Shown: one piece after another, positions 8,036-17,560 of the stretch | How positions within the stretch are numbered: position 1 is the first letter of the stretch | How the letters are laid out: the number at the start of each line of letters is the position of its first letter | Assembly (NCBI RefSeq): GCF_001007875.1 | Contig: NZ_CP011412.1 | Coordinates: forward strand, 1,240,001 to 1,304,000 | Reading direction: 5' to 3' | DNA from: Sedimenticola thiotaurini | GTDB lineage: Bacteria > Pseudomonadota > Gammaproteobacteria > Chromatiales > Chromatiaceae | Length of the DNA: 64,000 nucleotides | Position numbers and translations under genes: made by a program | Notes under the pieces: model-generated | What the model saw: the letters and a program-made list of their open reading frames with translations, nothing else | The model's database searches: none | What the model was told of the DNA's origin: nothing

Positions 8036-9493
8036 TCAGCTTCCCTCGTCGTCCACGATCCAGGTGTCCTTGCTACCGCCGCCCTGGGATGAGTTCACAA
8101 CGATGGAACCCTTACGCATCGCGACCCGAGTCAACCCGCCGGTGGTGACATAGATGTCGTTGGGCGAACTGAGAATAAACGGCCGCAAATCGAGGTGCCG
8201 GGGTTCCGCCCGGTTCTTGACCAGGGTGGGTGCTGTGGACAGAGTCAGCATGGGCTGGGCGATATAGTTGCGCGAATCCTTGCGGATCAACTTCTTGAAC
8301 TGCTCCCGCTCTTTGACCGTAGCATGGGGGCCGATCAGCATGCCGTAACCGCCCGACTCATTGGCCGGCTTCACCACCAGTTCCGCGATATGCTCCAGCA
8401 CATATTCACGATCCTCCCGATCCACACACTTGTAGGTCGGCACGTTACCCATCAGTGGCTCCTCGTTCAGGTAGTAGCGGATAAATTCCGGTACAAAAGC
8501 GTACACCACCTTGTCGTCGGCAACACCTGCTCCGGGCGCATTGGCCAGCGCGACATTGCCCGCTTTCCAGGCCCGCATCAGCCCCGGTACCCCCAGGTAG
8601 GAGTCGGGATGGAACACTTCCGGATCCAGGAACAGGTCGTCGACACGCCGGTAGATCACATCCACCCGGGACAACCCTTCCACCGTGCGCATATAGACGC
8701 AATCATCCTGCTCCACCATCAGGTCACTCCCCTCCACCAACTCGGCACCCATCTGCTGGGCCAGGTAGGAGTGTTCAAAATAGGCGGAGTTATAGATGCC
8801 CGGCGTCAGAACCACGATCTCCGGCTGTTCGATCTGCCGGGGCGACAGGGCGGCAAGCATGTCGTAAAGCTTGGAGGGGTAATCATCCACCGGCAGGATA
8901 TTCTGATTTTCAAACAGGTCCGGGAAGACCCGTTTCATCACCTGACGGTTTTCCAGCATGTAGGAGACACCGGAAGGGACACGCAGATTGTCTTCCAGCA
9001 CATAGATTGTGCCATCTTTATCCCGGACCAGATCCGAGCCGCAGATGTGGGCCCAGATACCGCCCGGCGGATTGACTCCGATACACTGCTTACGAAAATT
9101 GACCGAGTTTTCCAGCAGACCGGCGGGAAACAGCCCCTCTTTGACAATTTGCTGGTCGTGGTAGATGTCGTCGATGAAACAGTTAAGGGCCCGGACCCGC
9201 TGTTTGAGGCCGGCTTCCACCTGCAACCATTCGGACTTCGCGATAACCCGGGGAATAATATCGAATGGCCAGGCCCGATCGATGGATCCCTCTTCCTCGC
9301 TATAGACAGTGAAGGTAATGCCCATCAGACTGATGGCCATGTCGGCGGCGGATTTGTACTCTTCAATCTCCCGGTCCGACAGATCCCGCAGATACTGGCA
9401 AAGCCCTGCCGCCGCCGGGCGTGGCTTCCCGGTTACGCGCATCAGTTCGTCGTAGAACCCCTTGACCCTGTAGCTGCCCCAACGAATAGTCAT
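8036..9493 (-). CDS. circularly permuted ATP-grasp protein
   Basis: The 485-residue protein has the fused DUF404/DUF407 architecture of circularly permuted ATP-grasp ligases (GVNPPGGIWAHICGSDLVRD, LRVPSGVSYMLENRQ, VVKPANESGGYGMLIGP). Such enzymes are expected to form amide bonds with ATP hydrolysis, probably on a peptide or amino acid, but the substrate is not known. It is the first gene of a two-gene operon with the alpha-E gene and diverges from Anbu across 139 bases. Length and conserved Asp/Glu/Lys residues look intact. Confidence 0.92.
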   Translation of the reverse strand: MTIRWGSYRVKGFYDELMRVTGKPRPAAAGLCQYLRDLSDREIEEYKSAADMAISLMGITFTVYSEEEGSIDRAWPFDIIPRVIAKSEWLQVEAGLKQRVRALNCFIDDIYHDQQIVKEGLFPAGLLENSVNFRKQCIGVNPPGGIWAHICGSDLVRDKDGTIYVLEDNLRVPSGVSYMLENRQVMKRVFPDLFENQNILPVDDYPSKLYDMLAALSPRQIEQPEIVVLTPGIYNSAYFEHSYLAQQMGAELVEGSDLMVEQDDCVYMRTVEGLSRVDVIYRRVDDLFLDPEVFHPDSYLGVPGLMRAWKAGNVALANAPGAGVADDKVVYAFVPEFIRYYLNEEPLMGNVPTYKCVDREDREYVLEHIAELVVKPANESGGYGMLIGPHATVKEREQFKKLIRKDSRNYIAQPMLTLSTAPTLVKNRAEPRHLDLRPFILSSPNDIYVTTGGLTRVAMRKGSIVVNSSQGGGSKDTWIVDDEGS

Positions 9494-9632
9494 ACGGTCT
9501 CTGCTATCTGTTGTTTGCCTTTACTCACAATAGCGTACTTCCAACGGGATCGCCAAGTAAATTCCCATGGGTATCAGCCAACAATCTGGTACTATTCCAG
9601 CCCGGTCCTGACTTATCCCTGGAGCCTATGGA

Positions 9633-10364
9633 ATGACCTACTGTATTGCAATCTGTGTCAACGACGGCATTGTGTTTGCGTCCGACTCGCGCAGTAATGC
9701 CGGTGTGGATTACATTCGTACCTGTTCAAAAATGCACCGATTCTGCTGGCCCGGGGACCGCGTTATCGTGCTGCTCTCCGCAGGCAACCTGGCGACTACC
9801 CAGGCGGTGGTGAACGCTATCCAGCGTGACCTGGACGATCCGGATGCCGAATTCAATCTGCTGAAAGCCAAGCACCTGTTCGACGTGGCGGACTATATCG
9901 GCGATCTGAGTCTGAAAGAGCAGCAGCACCACGGTCCGGCCCTGGAGAAGGGCGGCGGCAGTGCCGCAGCCAGCTTCATCCTGGGTGGACAGCTGTCGGG
10001 AAAGGAGCACGGCATCTACCTGATCTACCCGGAAGGGAACTACATTGCCGCTTCCACCGACACCCCCTATCTGCAGATCGGCGAGAACAAATATGGCAAG
10101 CCCATACTGGACCGGGTGATCACCGTAGAGTCCTCACTGAACAATGCAGCCCGCTGTGCACTGGTATCACTGGACTCCACCATGCGCAGTAACATCTCGG
10201 TCGGCCCTCCCTTTGAACTGGCCATGTATACCCGCGACAGCCTGGAGGAGCCCCGACAACTCTCTCTGAAACTGGCCTCCCCCTATTACAAATCGCTGCA
10301 GAAATCGTGGAATGACGGGCTGAAACGGGCATTTACCGATCTGCCGAAGTTTGATTGGGAATAG
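9633..10364 (+). CDS. Anbu proteasome-like Ntn peptidase
   Basis: The 243-residue protein is an Anbu (ancestral beta-subunit/BPH) member of the proteasome-HslV superfamily. It begins MTYCIAICVNDGIVFASDSR: removal of Met1 exposes Thr2 as the expected N-terminal nucleophile, and the ASDSR segment carries the conserved Asp. It starts eight bases after GGAG. Anbu subunits of other bacteria form an open helical ring rather than a closed barrel, and their substrates are unknown. The divergent ATP-grasp/alpha-E operon and the convergent metallopeptidase gene make this a compact Anbu locus. No HslU-type or other unfoldase is encoded nearby. Confidence 0.93.
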   Translation: MTYCIAICVNDGIVFASDSRSNAGVDYIRTCSKMHRFCWPGDRVIVLLSAGNLATTQAVVNAIQRDLDDPDAEFNLLKAKHLFDVADYIGDLSLKEQQHHGPALEKGGGSAAASFILGGQLSGKEHGIYLIYPEGNYIAASTDTPYLQIGENKYGKPILDRVITVESSLNNAARCALVSLDSTMRSNISVGPPFELAMYTRDSLEEPRQLSLKLASPYYKSLQKSWNDGLKRAFTDLPKFDWE

Positions 10365-10396
10365 GCCCCCACCCCGCTGACCGATGTACCGGACGG

Positions 10397-11476
10397 TTAC
10401 TGGCCCTTGTTGATCACCACGTCATGCACAAACGCCAGCTTTTCAATAATCACGTCCGTCAGCACAAAGGGATAGGCATCCGGCAGCCCCATGCTGCGGT
10501 TCACGTCATTCAGGGCGACGGTAAAATTACTCCACTCATTCACCAGCTCATTGATGGAGATCGAGGAGAGGTACTCCGCATGGAACTGTTGTCGGTTCGC
10601 CACATGGAGCGTTTTATCACCCAGATCAAAACCGTAATCCCGGGCCGTCTCCATGCTGTCGATCATATGCAGATAGTGTGCCCAGGTCTCCGCCCAGTCC
10701 TCCCAGGAGTGGGCGCTGGCGTAGCCGCTGATCCAGTTGGTCTGCCAGTTCGCCACCGGGCCGTTCATGTAATAGCCCTGCATCACATCGGAATAGCCGA
10801 TACGCTCGTCCCCAAACAGCTGCCGGAACGCCTCGATCCGGGGCGAGTTTTTCACTAAAACATCCCAGTAGTAGTGCCCCGACTCATGGCGAAAATGGCC
10901 CAGCAGGGTGCGATAGCTCTCCCCCATGTGGGCCCGGGTCAATTCACGGGCAACCGGGTCCGCCTCGGCAATGTTGAGCGTAATAACACCGTTTGTGTGC
11001 CCGGTAAACACCTGATTCTGTGGGACTTGTTCCTGTGCAAACTCGGAATAGCCCTGATCCTCCATCAGGTGAAAAGCGAGACCAAACTGGGGATTCTGCT
11101 CCCGGTTGACAATGGGCAGCTCCAGCCACATCAGGCTGTACAGCAGGCGCCGTTTGGCCTGCTCAATCAAACCCCAGAGCTTAAGATTGTTGGGATTACC
11201 CAGGTCGGGAATGATTTCCGAAAGCCGGCAGGAGAAGCAGTACGCATGGTTATCCGCTTCCGGCACCATCCAGTTGCAGACGTGGTGCTCGGTATAGTTG
11301 CGACACTTCCGATAGAGCGCCCCGTCAGCCGTGGCCCGCCAAAGCCCTTCCCCGGCCGGTTCCAGTGCGGAGAGTGTACGCCTGTCCGGCAGAAACCCCA
11401 GCTCATGTCCGCAGCTGACACAGAGGGAGTTTTCAAAATGCAGGCGCGAGCCGCATTGGCAGGTGTATGTCTTCAT
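10397..11476 (-). CDS. putative zinc-binding metallopeptidase with N-terminal zinc ribbon
   Basis: The 359-residue soluble protein has an N-terminal zinc ribbon (C7, C9, C19, C22), more Cys/His pairs at residues 58-83, and a metalloprotease motif HESGH at residues 197-201 inside HFRHESGHYYWD. A downstream Glu/Asp segment (YASAHSWEDWAETWAHYLH) could supply the third zinc ligand, as in the family annotated as putative zinc-binding metallopeptidases. It converges on Anbu, with stops 32 bases apart. This fits a second proteolytic arm of the same locus, but that is an inference. Confidence 0.85.
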   Translation of the reverse strand: MKTYTCQCGSRLHFENSLCVSCGHELGFLPDRRTLSALEPAGEGLWRATADGALYRKCRNYTEHHVCNWMVPEADNHAYCFSCRLSEIIPDLGNPNNLKLWGLIEQAKRRLLYSLMWLELPIVNREQNPQFGLAFHLMEDQGYSEFAQEQVPQNQVFTGHTNGVITLNIAEADPVARELTRAHMGESYRTLLGHFRHESGHYYWDVLVKNSPRIEAFRQLFGDERIGYSDVMQGYYMNGPVANWQTNWISGYASAHSWEDWAETWAHYLHMIDSMETARDYGFDLGDKTLHVANRQQFHAEYLSSISINELVNEWSNFTVALNDVNRSMGLPDAYPFVLTDVIIEKLAFVHDVVINKGQ

Positions 11477-11645
11477 AACTCAATTCCACGCATCTCATTA
11501 CCCTTGCAATACTCACTACCGTCCGGTTTTGGAGCCATCCGCCCGGGCCGTTGAACCGACAGATGGCGATCAATCACCATCGTCGGCCTGATTATGGTGA
11601 TGATCCACCTGCTGGCCGCCAGCACGCATGTCGACCAGCGCCCGG

Positions 11646-12896
11646 TTATTTTGCCTCGATGCGGGCCAACAGTTCAGCAAACTGCGCGGCGGCCGTATAC
11701 GGACTCCCGGCCAGCGCCTCTTTGAATTGGTGTCGCTGTGGCCGCTCCTGCCCGCTGTTGTGCAGCGTTTCGGCAGAGCCGGCCGACCCATGCTGATCAT
11801 TTGGCACCTGCAACTGGGGAGATTCCCGGTCATCAAACAGCGCGGCTTCATCGGCATCGTAGCGGGTCATCCATTCGCTCACCGCACGCCGGATAAACGC
11901 CTTTGACTCGCCTTGGTCCAGCTCGCCCAGCCGCTCCAGCACCTGCGCCTGCCAAGCCGCCACCTGCGTCGTTGTTAGCTGTGCCGAAGCGTCTTCAGCC
12001 ACTTGCGGCAGGGCAATCCCAAAGGGTTGATTCATCTCCTTCAGGTAGTGGCTGAATGTCTCGGCACCACCCCGCTGGTTCTGCAACAGCCGTATCAAGC
12101 GTTCGGCGATCACCCGGATACAGCGGCTGGCCAGGCACTCCGGCTTGCCAAGCAGTACCGGTTGCTGCTTACTGACTGAAAGCTGGACCTGCTGATCCTG
12201 TAATACATACCCCAGGTATCCCACCGGTAGTTGCAGATACTTCTCGGTCGCTTTTCTGAACCGTTTAAAGGCACTTCTGGCGGCGTGCAGATCGGTGGCC
12301 TGATTGATTACCACATAGACGGTACCACTGAATCCGTAGCGCTTGGCCATTTTCAGGAACGAAAAGGCGTCTGTGAGCGAAGTGGGCTCGGGCGTTATAA
12401 CCAGCACCGGACAGACAGCGGCGAGGAAAAAGCCCAGCTGTCCCGATCCAACACCGGCCGCGGAATCAACCAGGATCACATCATTCTGCTGTTCAATGTG
12501 GCGCAGGCCATCCAGCAGGCGCTCCTGCTGTTGCGATGACAACTCCAGAAACTCCGCAATACCACTGGCCGCGGGCACGATGTTAAGCCGTTCCGAAACC
12601 GATAACAGGATCTCCTCAATACGCCGCTCGCCACTCAGATATTCGCGCAGCGTCTGGCGCGGATTGATACCGAACAGAATATTGATATTGGCCAGATTGG
12701 TATCCGCATCAAACAGGCAGACCTGCTGGTTCATCTGGCCCAGGGCTATGCCCAGATTGGCGGACAGGGTACTTTTGCCGACACCACCTTTTCCGCTGGC
12801 GATCACAACCATTGTGTTAACCGGTTCACGTTTTGGAACTTCCACGCTATCACTTCTGCCAAGCGTGCCACAAATGGTTGCTAATTTGGTTTTCAT
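11646..12896 (-). CDS. MinD/ParA-family ATPase (FleN-like) with C-terminal extension
   Basis: The 416-residue protein has a deviant Walker A motif SGKGGVGKST at residues 34-43, the DADTNLANINILFG switch region and the VDSAAGVG Walker B-like segment, typical of MinD/FleN (FlhG) ATPases. Residues 1-270 are the ATPase; the last 140 residues form an extra helical, Gln/Ala-rich region not found in MinD. FleN-like proteins control flagellar number or polar localisation. No flagellar genes are in the window. The neighbouring divergent gene is an HDOD kinase, so a role in localising or gating that signalling system is possible. Confidence 0.85.
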   Translation of the reverse strand: MKTKLATICGTLGRSDSVEVPKREPVNTMVVIASGKGGVGKSTLSANLGIALGQMNQQVCLFDADTNLANINILFGINPRQTLREYLSGERRIEEILLSVSERLNIVPAASGIAEFLELSSQQQERLLDGLRHIEQQNDVILVDSAAGVGSGQLGFFLAAVCPVLVITPEPTSLTDAFSFLKMAKRYGFSGTVYVVINQATDLHAARSAFKRFRKATEKYLQLPVGYLGYVLQDQQVQLSVSKQQPVLLGKPECLASRCIRVIAERLIRLLQNQRGGAETFSHYLKEMNQPFGIALPQVAEDASAQLTTTQVAAWQAQVLERLGELDQGESKAFIRRAVSEWMTRYDADEAALFDDRESPQLQVPNDQHGSAGSAETLHNSGQERPQRHQFKEALAGSPYTAAAQFAELLARIEAK

Positions 12897-12970
12897 TTAT
12901 CCAGAAATCGTATGGAATTTCTTTTTATCTCATTGACTTATGATTGATAATTGGTGCAGGATGTAACGCC

Positions 12971-15097
12971 ATGAAAAAGGCAACGCCGCTATCTATCGAA
13001 AATCTCAACCTGGGAAGGCTCCCTTCTGTCCCGCAGGTACTACTCAGATTAATCGAAGCCTGCTATCAAGTCGATGTCAGTTTTCATACACTGGCGAATA
13101 TTATTCAGCAGGATAGCGGACTGACCGCCAGAATCACCGCTATTTGCAACTCCCCCGCCTATGCACAATGGAACGAAGACCGGGACTTCGAGCATCTCCT
13201 GGTGGTACTGGGGTTGAACAATGTCAAAACCATCGCGGTCGAGGCTGCGGTACAGCAGTTTTTCTCCCAGTTCAATATACAGACCGGGAAAAGCCTCGGT
13301 GCAGTCTGGTACAAATCGCTCTGGTGTGCCCATGCGGCAAAATCCCTCGCTGCCCTGACTGGCTACCAGTTCCCGGATGAGGCCTATCTGGCCGGTTTGC
13401 TGCACCGACTCGGACAGCTGGTCTTTCTGAGCAATCACCCCGAGGATTACAGCAAGTTACTGCTGAACACCTCTGGCGATAGCGCACTGGCGGAGCTGGA
13501 GCGGGAACAGTTCGGAGCCGCCTATCACGAAGTCGGTGCCCTGGTGATGCGGGAGTGGGAGCTGAAGTCCTTTATCAGTGATGCCCTGCTGTACCAGAAT
13601 GAACCGGCTGAACGGCTGCTGGAATCGCCACGCCTGGTACGCCTGATCAACTTCATCCATAAATTGTCTGATCCCAGTGAAGACCGGGACACACTCTATA
13701 AAGAAGCAGACCTGCTGTTTGGTCTGACACCGTCGGTAATAGATCATCTGCAAAAAGATATCGAAAAACAGGTGCAGAAGAGTGCCGACGGTCTTGGCAT
13801 CGAACTGAACCGGGATGGAGCAGGACAGATCGAAGTCCAGGTTGAAACCGAGGAGGTGCGACTGGAACTGGCCCGCCGGGTGCGTGAGTTTGCCCTGCTC
13901 AGCGGTATCAACCTGGAACCGGGAAAAGAGCAGGAACTGCAGGAGTTCCTCAACGCCGTTCTTATGGAGCTGCATATCCTGTTCGGCATGGATCACACCC
14001 TGTTATTCCTGGCAGATGGGGATAATCAGCACCTGCAGGCAGTAGCGGCTCCGTCAGTCAGCCACGCCCAGATGATGGAGTTCACCCTCCCCATACAGGA
14101 GGGGCGGAGCCGGGTCGCGCAGGCGCTGATTACCGGAGAGATCCAGATGCCGGTGAGTGCGGCAGACGCCAACCCGGTAGCCCTGATTGATCAACAACTG
14201 GCCCGTGCACTGGACAGGGACGGCCTGCTCTGTATTCCCCTGATCAGCGAAGCAAACCGCTTGGGTGTGATTGTGGCGGGTTGCCATGAATCAGAGTTCG
14301 AGCTGTCTTCGCACCAGCAGGAGTTTCTGCCTGTGTTCGCCGGCACCGTCGCCCGGACTATCGATACCCGACGGAACATTGAGCAACGCACCGGAGAACT
14401 GCTGGAAAATACCCGTCAATGGCACCAGCGCGAAGCAAGAAGCATTGTCCATGAGATCAACAATCCCCTGGGTATTATCAATAATTATCTGCACGTCCTG
14501 TCGGTCAAATTCAGCGACGATCCGGCCATTTCCGATCAACTGAAAATTGTCACGGAAGAGATACAGCGGGTTGGAGACATTGCGCTGCGGTTACGGGACA
14601 TAGACGACTCCAAGAATGCCGCCGCCCACTCAGTGGACGTCAATGGCGTTATTAATGACCTGGTTTCCCTGTTCGGAGACTCCTATTTCCAGACCCACAA
14701 GATCAGTGCACAACTGGATCTGGACAAAAATCTGCCGCCCATTCAGACCAGCCGGGCGGCCCTGAAACAGGTAGTGACCAACCTGATCAAAAATGCGGTC
14801 GAGGCCATGCAGGATGGCGGAGAGCTCTCCATCAGAACCCACGACCATATCAACATCGGAGGGCGTGAGTACGTTGAATTGAGTATTGGGGACACTGGTC
14901 CCGGTATCCCCCCGGAAATCATGGCAAAACTGTTCACACCGGTAGATAGCACCAAAGGCAACAACCACTCGGGTTTAGGATTAACCATCGTAAATAACCT
15001 TATTAATGAGCTGAAAGGGAGCATCAGTTGCAGAGGTCGCTCAGGAGGTGGAACTGAATTTCTAATCCACCTCCCTCGTCTTCTCGGGGACGAGTAA
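12971..15097 (+). CDS. HDOD-GAF-histidine kinase hybrid
   Basis: The 708-residue cytoplasmic protein starts at ATG 12971; an upstream TTG frame start was rejected. The order is an HDOD domain (about 15-215, LPSVPQVLLRLIEACYQ), a GAF-like domain (325-465), and a histidine-kinase core with phospho-acceptor H494 in SIVHEINNPLG plus an ATPase domain (DTGPGIPPEIM, GLGLTIVNN). There are no membrane segments, so the signal should be cytoplasmic. The next gene, 17 bases downstream, is a REC-PAS-GGDEF-EAL protein and is the obvious phosphotransfer partner. HDOD fused to a kinase is a relatively uncommon architecture; HDOD domains usually act as protein-interaction modules. Confidence 0.88.
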   Translation: MKKATPLSIENLNLGRLPSVPQVLLRLIEACYQVDVSFHTLANIIQQDSGLTARITAICNSPAYAQWNEDRDFEHLLVVLGLNNVKTIAVEAAVQQFFSQFNIQTGKSLGAVWYKSLWCAHAAKSLAALTGYQFPDEAYLAGLLHRLGQLVFLSNHPEDYSKLLLNTSGDSALAELEREQFGAAYHEVGALVMREWELKSFISDALLYQNEPAERLLESPRLVRLINFIHKLSDPSEDRDTLYKEADLLFGLTPSVIDHLQKDIEKQVQKSADGLGIELNRDGAGQIEVQVETEEVRLELARRVREFALLSGINLEPGKEQELQEFLNAVLMELHILFGMDHTLLFLADGDNQHLQAVAAPSVSHAQMMEFTLPIQEGRSRVAQALITGEIQMPVSAADANPVALIDQQLARALDRDGLLCIPLISEANRLGVIVAGCHESEFELSSHQQEFLPVFAGTVARTIDTRRNIEQRTGELLENTRQWHQREARSIVHEINNPLGIINNYLHVLSVKFSDDPAISDQLKIVTEEIQRVGDIALRLRDIDDSKNAAAHSVDVNGVINDLVSLFGDSYFQTHKISAQLDLDKNLPPIQTSRAALKQVVTNLIKNAVEAMQDGGELSIRTHDHINIGGREYVELSIGDTGPGIPPEIMAKLFTPVDSTKGNNHSGLGLTIVNNLINELKGSISCRGRSGGGTEFLIHLPRLLGDE

Positions 15098-15114
15098 CTG
15101 GAGGTATAAGAATA

Positions 15115-17328
15115 ATGAAGCCGACGGAATCCTGGCTGGGGAGTGATCTTGAACCCCAGTTACCCGGCGGGACCAGACAAGCATCCCAGGCTGAGCAACC
15201 CAAAATCCTGGTGGTGGACGATGAAGTGCGCATGCGGGAAAGCGTTCGTGATCTTCTCCGGGCCTATGGACATTCGAGTGTTATTGCCGCAAACGGTAAG
15301 ATCGCGCTGGAAATCCTGCGCCAACAATCGATTGAACTGATCCTGCTGGACCTGAATATGCCGGAGATCTCCGGGCTCGATTTCCTGGAGATGCTGAAGG
15401 CCGACTATCCCGATATCGATGTGGTCATCGTCAGTGGCGAAGCAACCTTCGCCAATGCCACCGAAGCCCTCCGGCAGGGAGTACACGACTTTCTGCGCAA
15501 ACCCTATAATCCAGTCGAACTGATCGGAATTATCGAAAAGGTTCTGAAAAAACGAAACCTCGAGCGGGACTTCAAACAGGTACACCAGCAACTCGAGGCC
15601 TCCGAATACCGTTATCGATTCATCGTCGACAACTCCCCCGACATCATCTACATGCTGGACGAAAACGGTCGGTTCTGTTTCGTCAATGATCGCATCAGCC
15701 AACTACTGGACTACCCGAAGGATGAACTGATTGGTCAGCACTACTCGGCAGTAGTGCATGAAGAGGATATCGAAAAGGCCAAATACGCCTTTGCCGAACG
15801 CCGCACCGGAGACCGGGCCAGCCGGAACGTTGAATTCAGACTGCGCTGCCGGGATAACGCCCAGGGCAGCCGCTATTTCGAGAGCCGCTCCGTCTCTATC
15901 GAACTGAATTCCATGGGGATCTACAGCAACAGTGACGACGGCGATAGCAAGCGTTACGTCGGCACCTATGGCGTAGCCCGGGACATCAGTGAGCGAAAAC
16001 GGGCGGAAGAGATCATCAACTTCCAGCTCTACCACGATCTGCTCACCCAGCTGCCCAACCGGGCACTGCTGCGGGACCGGCTCGGACTGGCCATCTCCCA
16101 GGCCAGGCGGAGTGGCAATCAACTGGCCCTGATGTACCTGGACATGGATCGATTCAAGGTCATCAACGACTCCCTCGGCCATGTAGCCGGCGACCAGCTG
16201 TTACAGACCGTGGCCAACCGGTTGCGCAACAGCCTGCGGGACAGCGACACCCTGGCCCGGGTGGGAGGTGATGAATTCAACCTGCTGGTACCGGAAGTCA
16301 CCGATAAGGAAGACGTGGCCCGACTGGTCGAGAAAGTTCTGAAAAATCTCAAAACGCCTATCTTCATTGATGGAGTCGAGGTGTTCGTCAGTTTCAGTAT
16401 TGGGATTGCACTCTATCCCGATGACGGCGAGACCATGGATACCCTGATCAAACATGCCGATATAGCCATGTACCATGTAAAACGTCGCGGCAAGGATGGC
16501 TACGAGTTCTTCTCCAGCAACATGAAGACCATGGTGGATCAACACCTGTCGCTGGATAGCGGTCTGCGACGAGCTATAGATGAAGAGCAGTTACATGTCT
16601 ATTTTCAGCCCCAGATTGACCTGCGCTCCGGTGAGATTTCCGGCATGGAGGCCCTGTTACGCTGGAAGCACCCGGAGGCCGGCTATATCAGCCCAACCGA
16701 GTTTATCCCGGTGGCGGAAGAAAACGGACTGATCAATGAGATCGGCCTGTGGGTACTGGATGCCGGCTGTGCCGAACTGAAAAAATGGCGTCAGGCCGGA
16801 CATAACCAGTTGAACCTGGCAGTCAATGTCTCCTCGAAACAGCTGGCGCAAGCCGATTTTGAACAGCAGGTTTTCAACACCCTGGAGAAGCATGGTATCC
16901 CCGGCTCCGCGCTGGAGTTGGAAATCACGGAAAATGTTCTGATCCAGGATATGGATCAGGTGATCAACAAGCTGCGGCAACTGCATGCCGCCGGTATCTG
17001 CATTGCGGTTGATGATTTCGGTATCGGCTACTCCTCACTGGGGTATCTGCAATCCCTACCGCTGAGCACACTAAAAATTGATCGCTCCTTTGTCAGTGGT
17101 ATCCGCGCCACTAACAACCGAAACTCCATCGTCACCGCCATCATCGCCATGGCCAAGGAGCTGGGCCTGAGGATCATCGCGGAAGGGGTGGAGACAGAGA
17201 GCCAGCATCAACAACTGAAACAGCTTGGCTGCCCCCATGCCCAGGGATTCCTGTTCAGCCGACCCATGCCCAAGGAACAGACCGCGCAGTTTCTGAACGG
17301 GGTCGAACTGCAGCAACAGCACAGCTGA
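15115..17328 (+). CDS. REC-PAS-GGDEF-EAL cyclic di-GMP regulator
   Basis: The 737-residue protein starts after a GGAGG site. The domains are a receiver (30-150, phospho-acceptor D79 in LLDLNMP), PAS (165-300), GGDEF (about 310-475, intact RVGGDEF) and EAL (490-735, intact EALLRW, DDFGIGYSSL and EGVE). Both diguanylate cyclase and phosphodiesterase residues are present, so the protein could make or break cyclic di-GMP, with the balance set by phosphorylation. Its likely partner is the HDOD-histidine kinase encoded immediately upstream in the same operon. Confidence 0.95.
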   Translation: MKPTESWLGSDLEPQLPGGTRQASQAEQPKILVVDDEVRMRESVRDLLRAYGHSSVIAANGKIALEILRQQSIELILLDLNMPEISGLDFLEMLKADYPDIDVVIVSGEATFANATEALRQGVHDFLRKPYNPVELIGIIEKVLKKRNLERDFKQVHQQLEASEYRYRFIVDNSPDIIYMLDENGRFCFVNDRISQLLDYPKDELIGQHYSAVVHEEDIEKAKYAFAERRTGDRASRNVEFRLRCRDNAQGSRYFESRSVSIELNSMGIYSNSDDGDSKRYVGTYGVARDISERKRAEEIINFQLYHDLLTQLPNRALLRDRLGLAISQARRSGNQLALMYLDMDRFKVINDSLGHVAGDQLLQTVANRLRNSLRDSDTLARVGGDEFNLLVPEVTDKEDVARLVEKVLKNLKTPIFIDGVEVFVSFSIGIALYPDDGETMDTLIKHADIAMYHVKRRGKDGYEFFSSNMKTMVDQHLSLDSGLRRAIDEEQLHVYFQPQIDLRSGEISGMEALLRWKHPEAGYISPTEFIPVAEENGLINEIGLWVLDAGCAELKKWRQAGHNQLNLAVNVSSKQLAQADFEQQVFNTLEKHGIPGSALELEITENVLIQDMDQVINKLRQLHAAGICIAVDDFGIGYSSLGYLQSLPLSTLKIDRSFVSGIRATNNRNSIVTAIIAMAKELGLRIIAEGVETESQHQQLKQLGCPHAQGFLFSRPMPKEQTAQFLNGVELQQQHS

Positions 17329-17560
17329 GAAACCACCGGCGACCGCCTGAAAACCGCACCCCAACTGTCTGCCCCGGCTCACTGGAGCAGACAGTGGTTC
17401 CCGTTCCAATAACCCCCCGCTCAAAATCCCCATTCACCCCGCGTAACCAGCAATATCCTCAAATTACTAATGGTTTACATTGAAACTATTTTCAGGGCAC
17501 CATCAGGAAATTCGTTGAAGGCCGAGTATAACGGTCTCTGATAACCCGTCAGGAGTACTG

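Noticed and set aside
8195-9697. 500-residue plus-strand frame
   Set aside because: It lies antisense to the ATP-grasp gene, has a His/Gln-rich composition typical of antisense shadows, and no domain.
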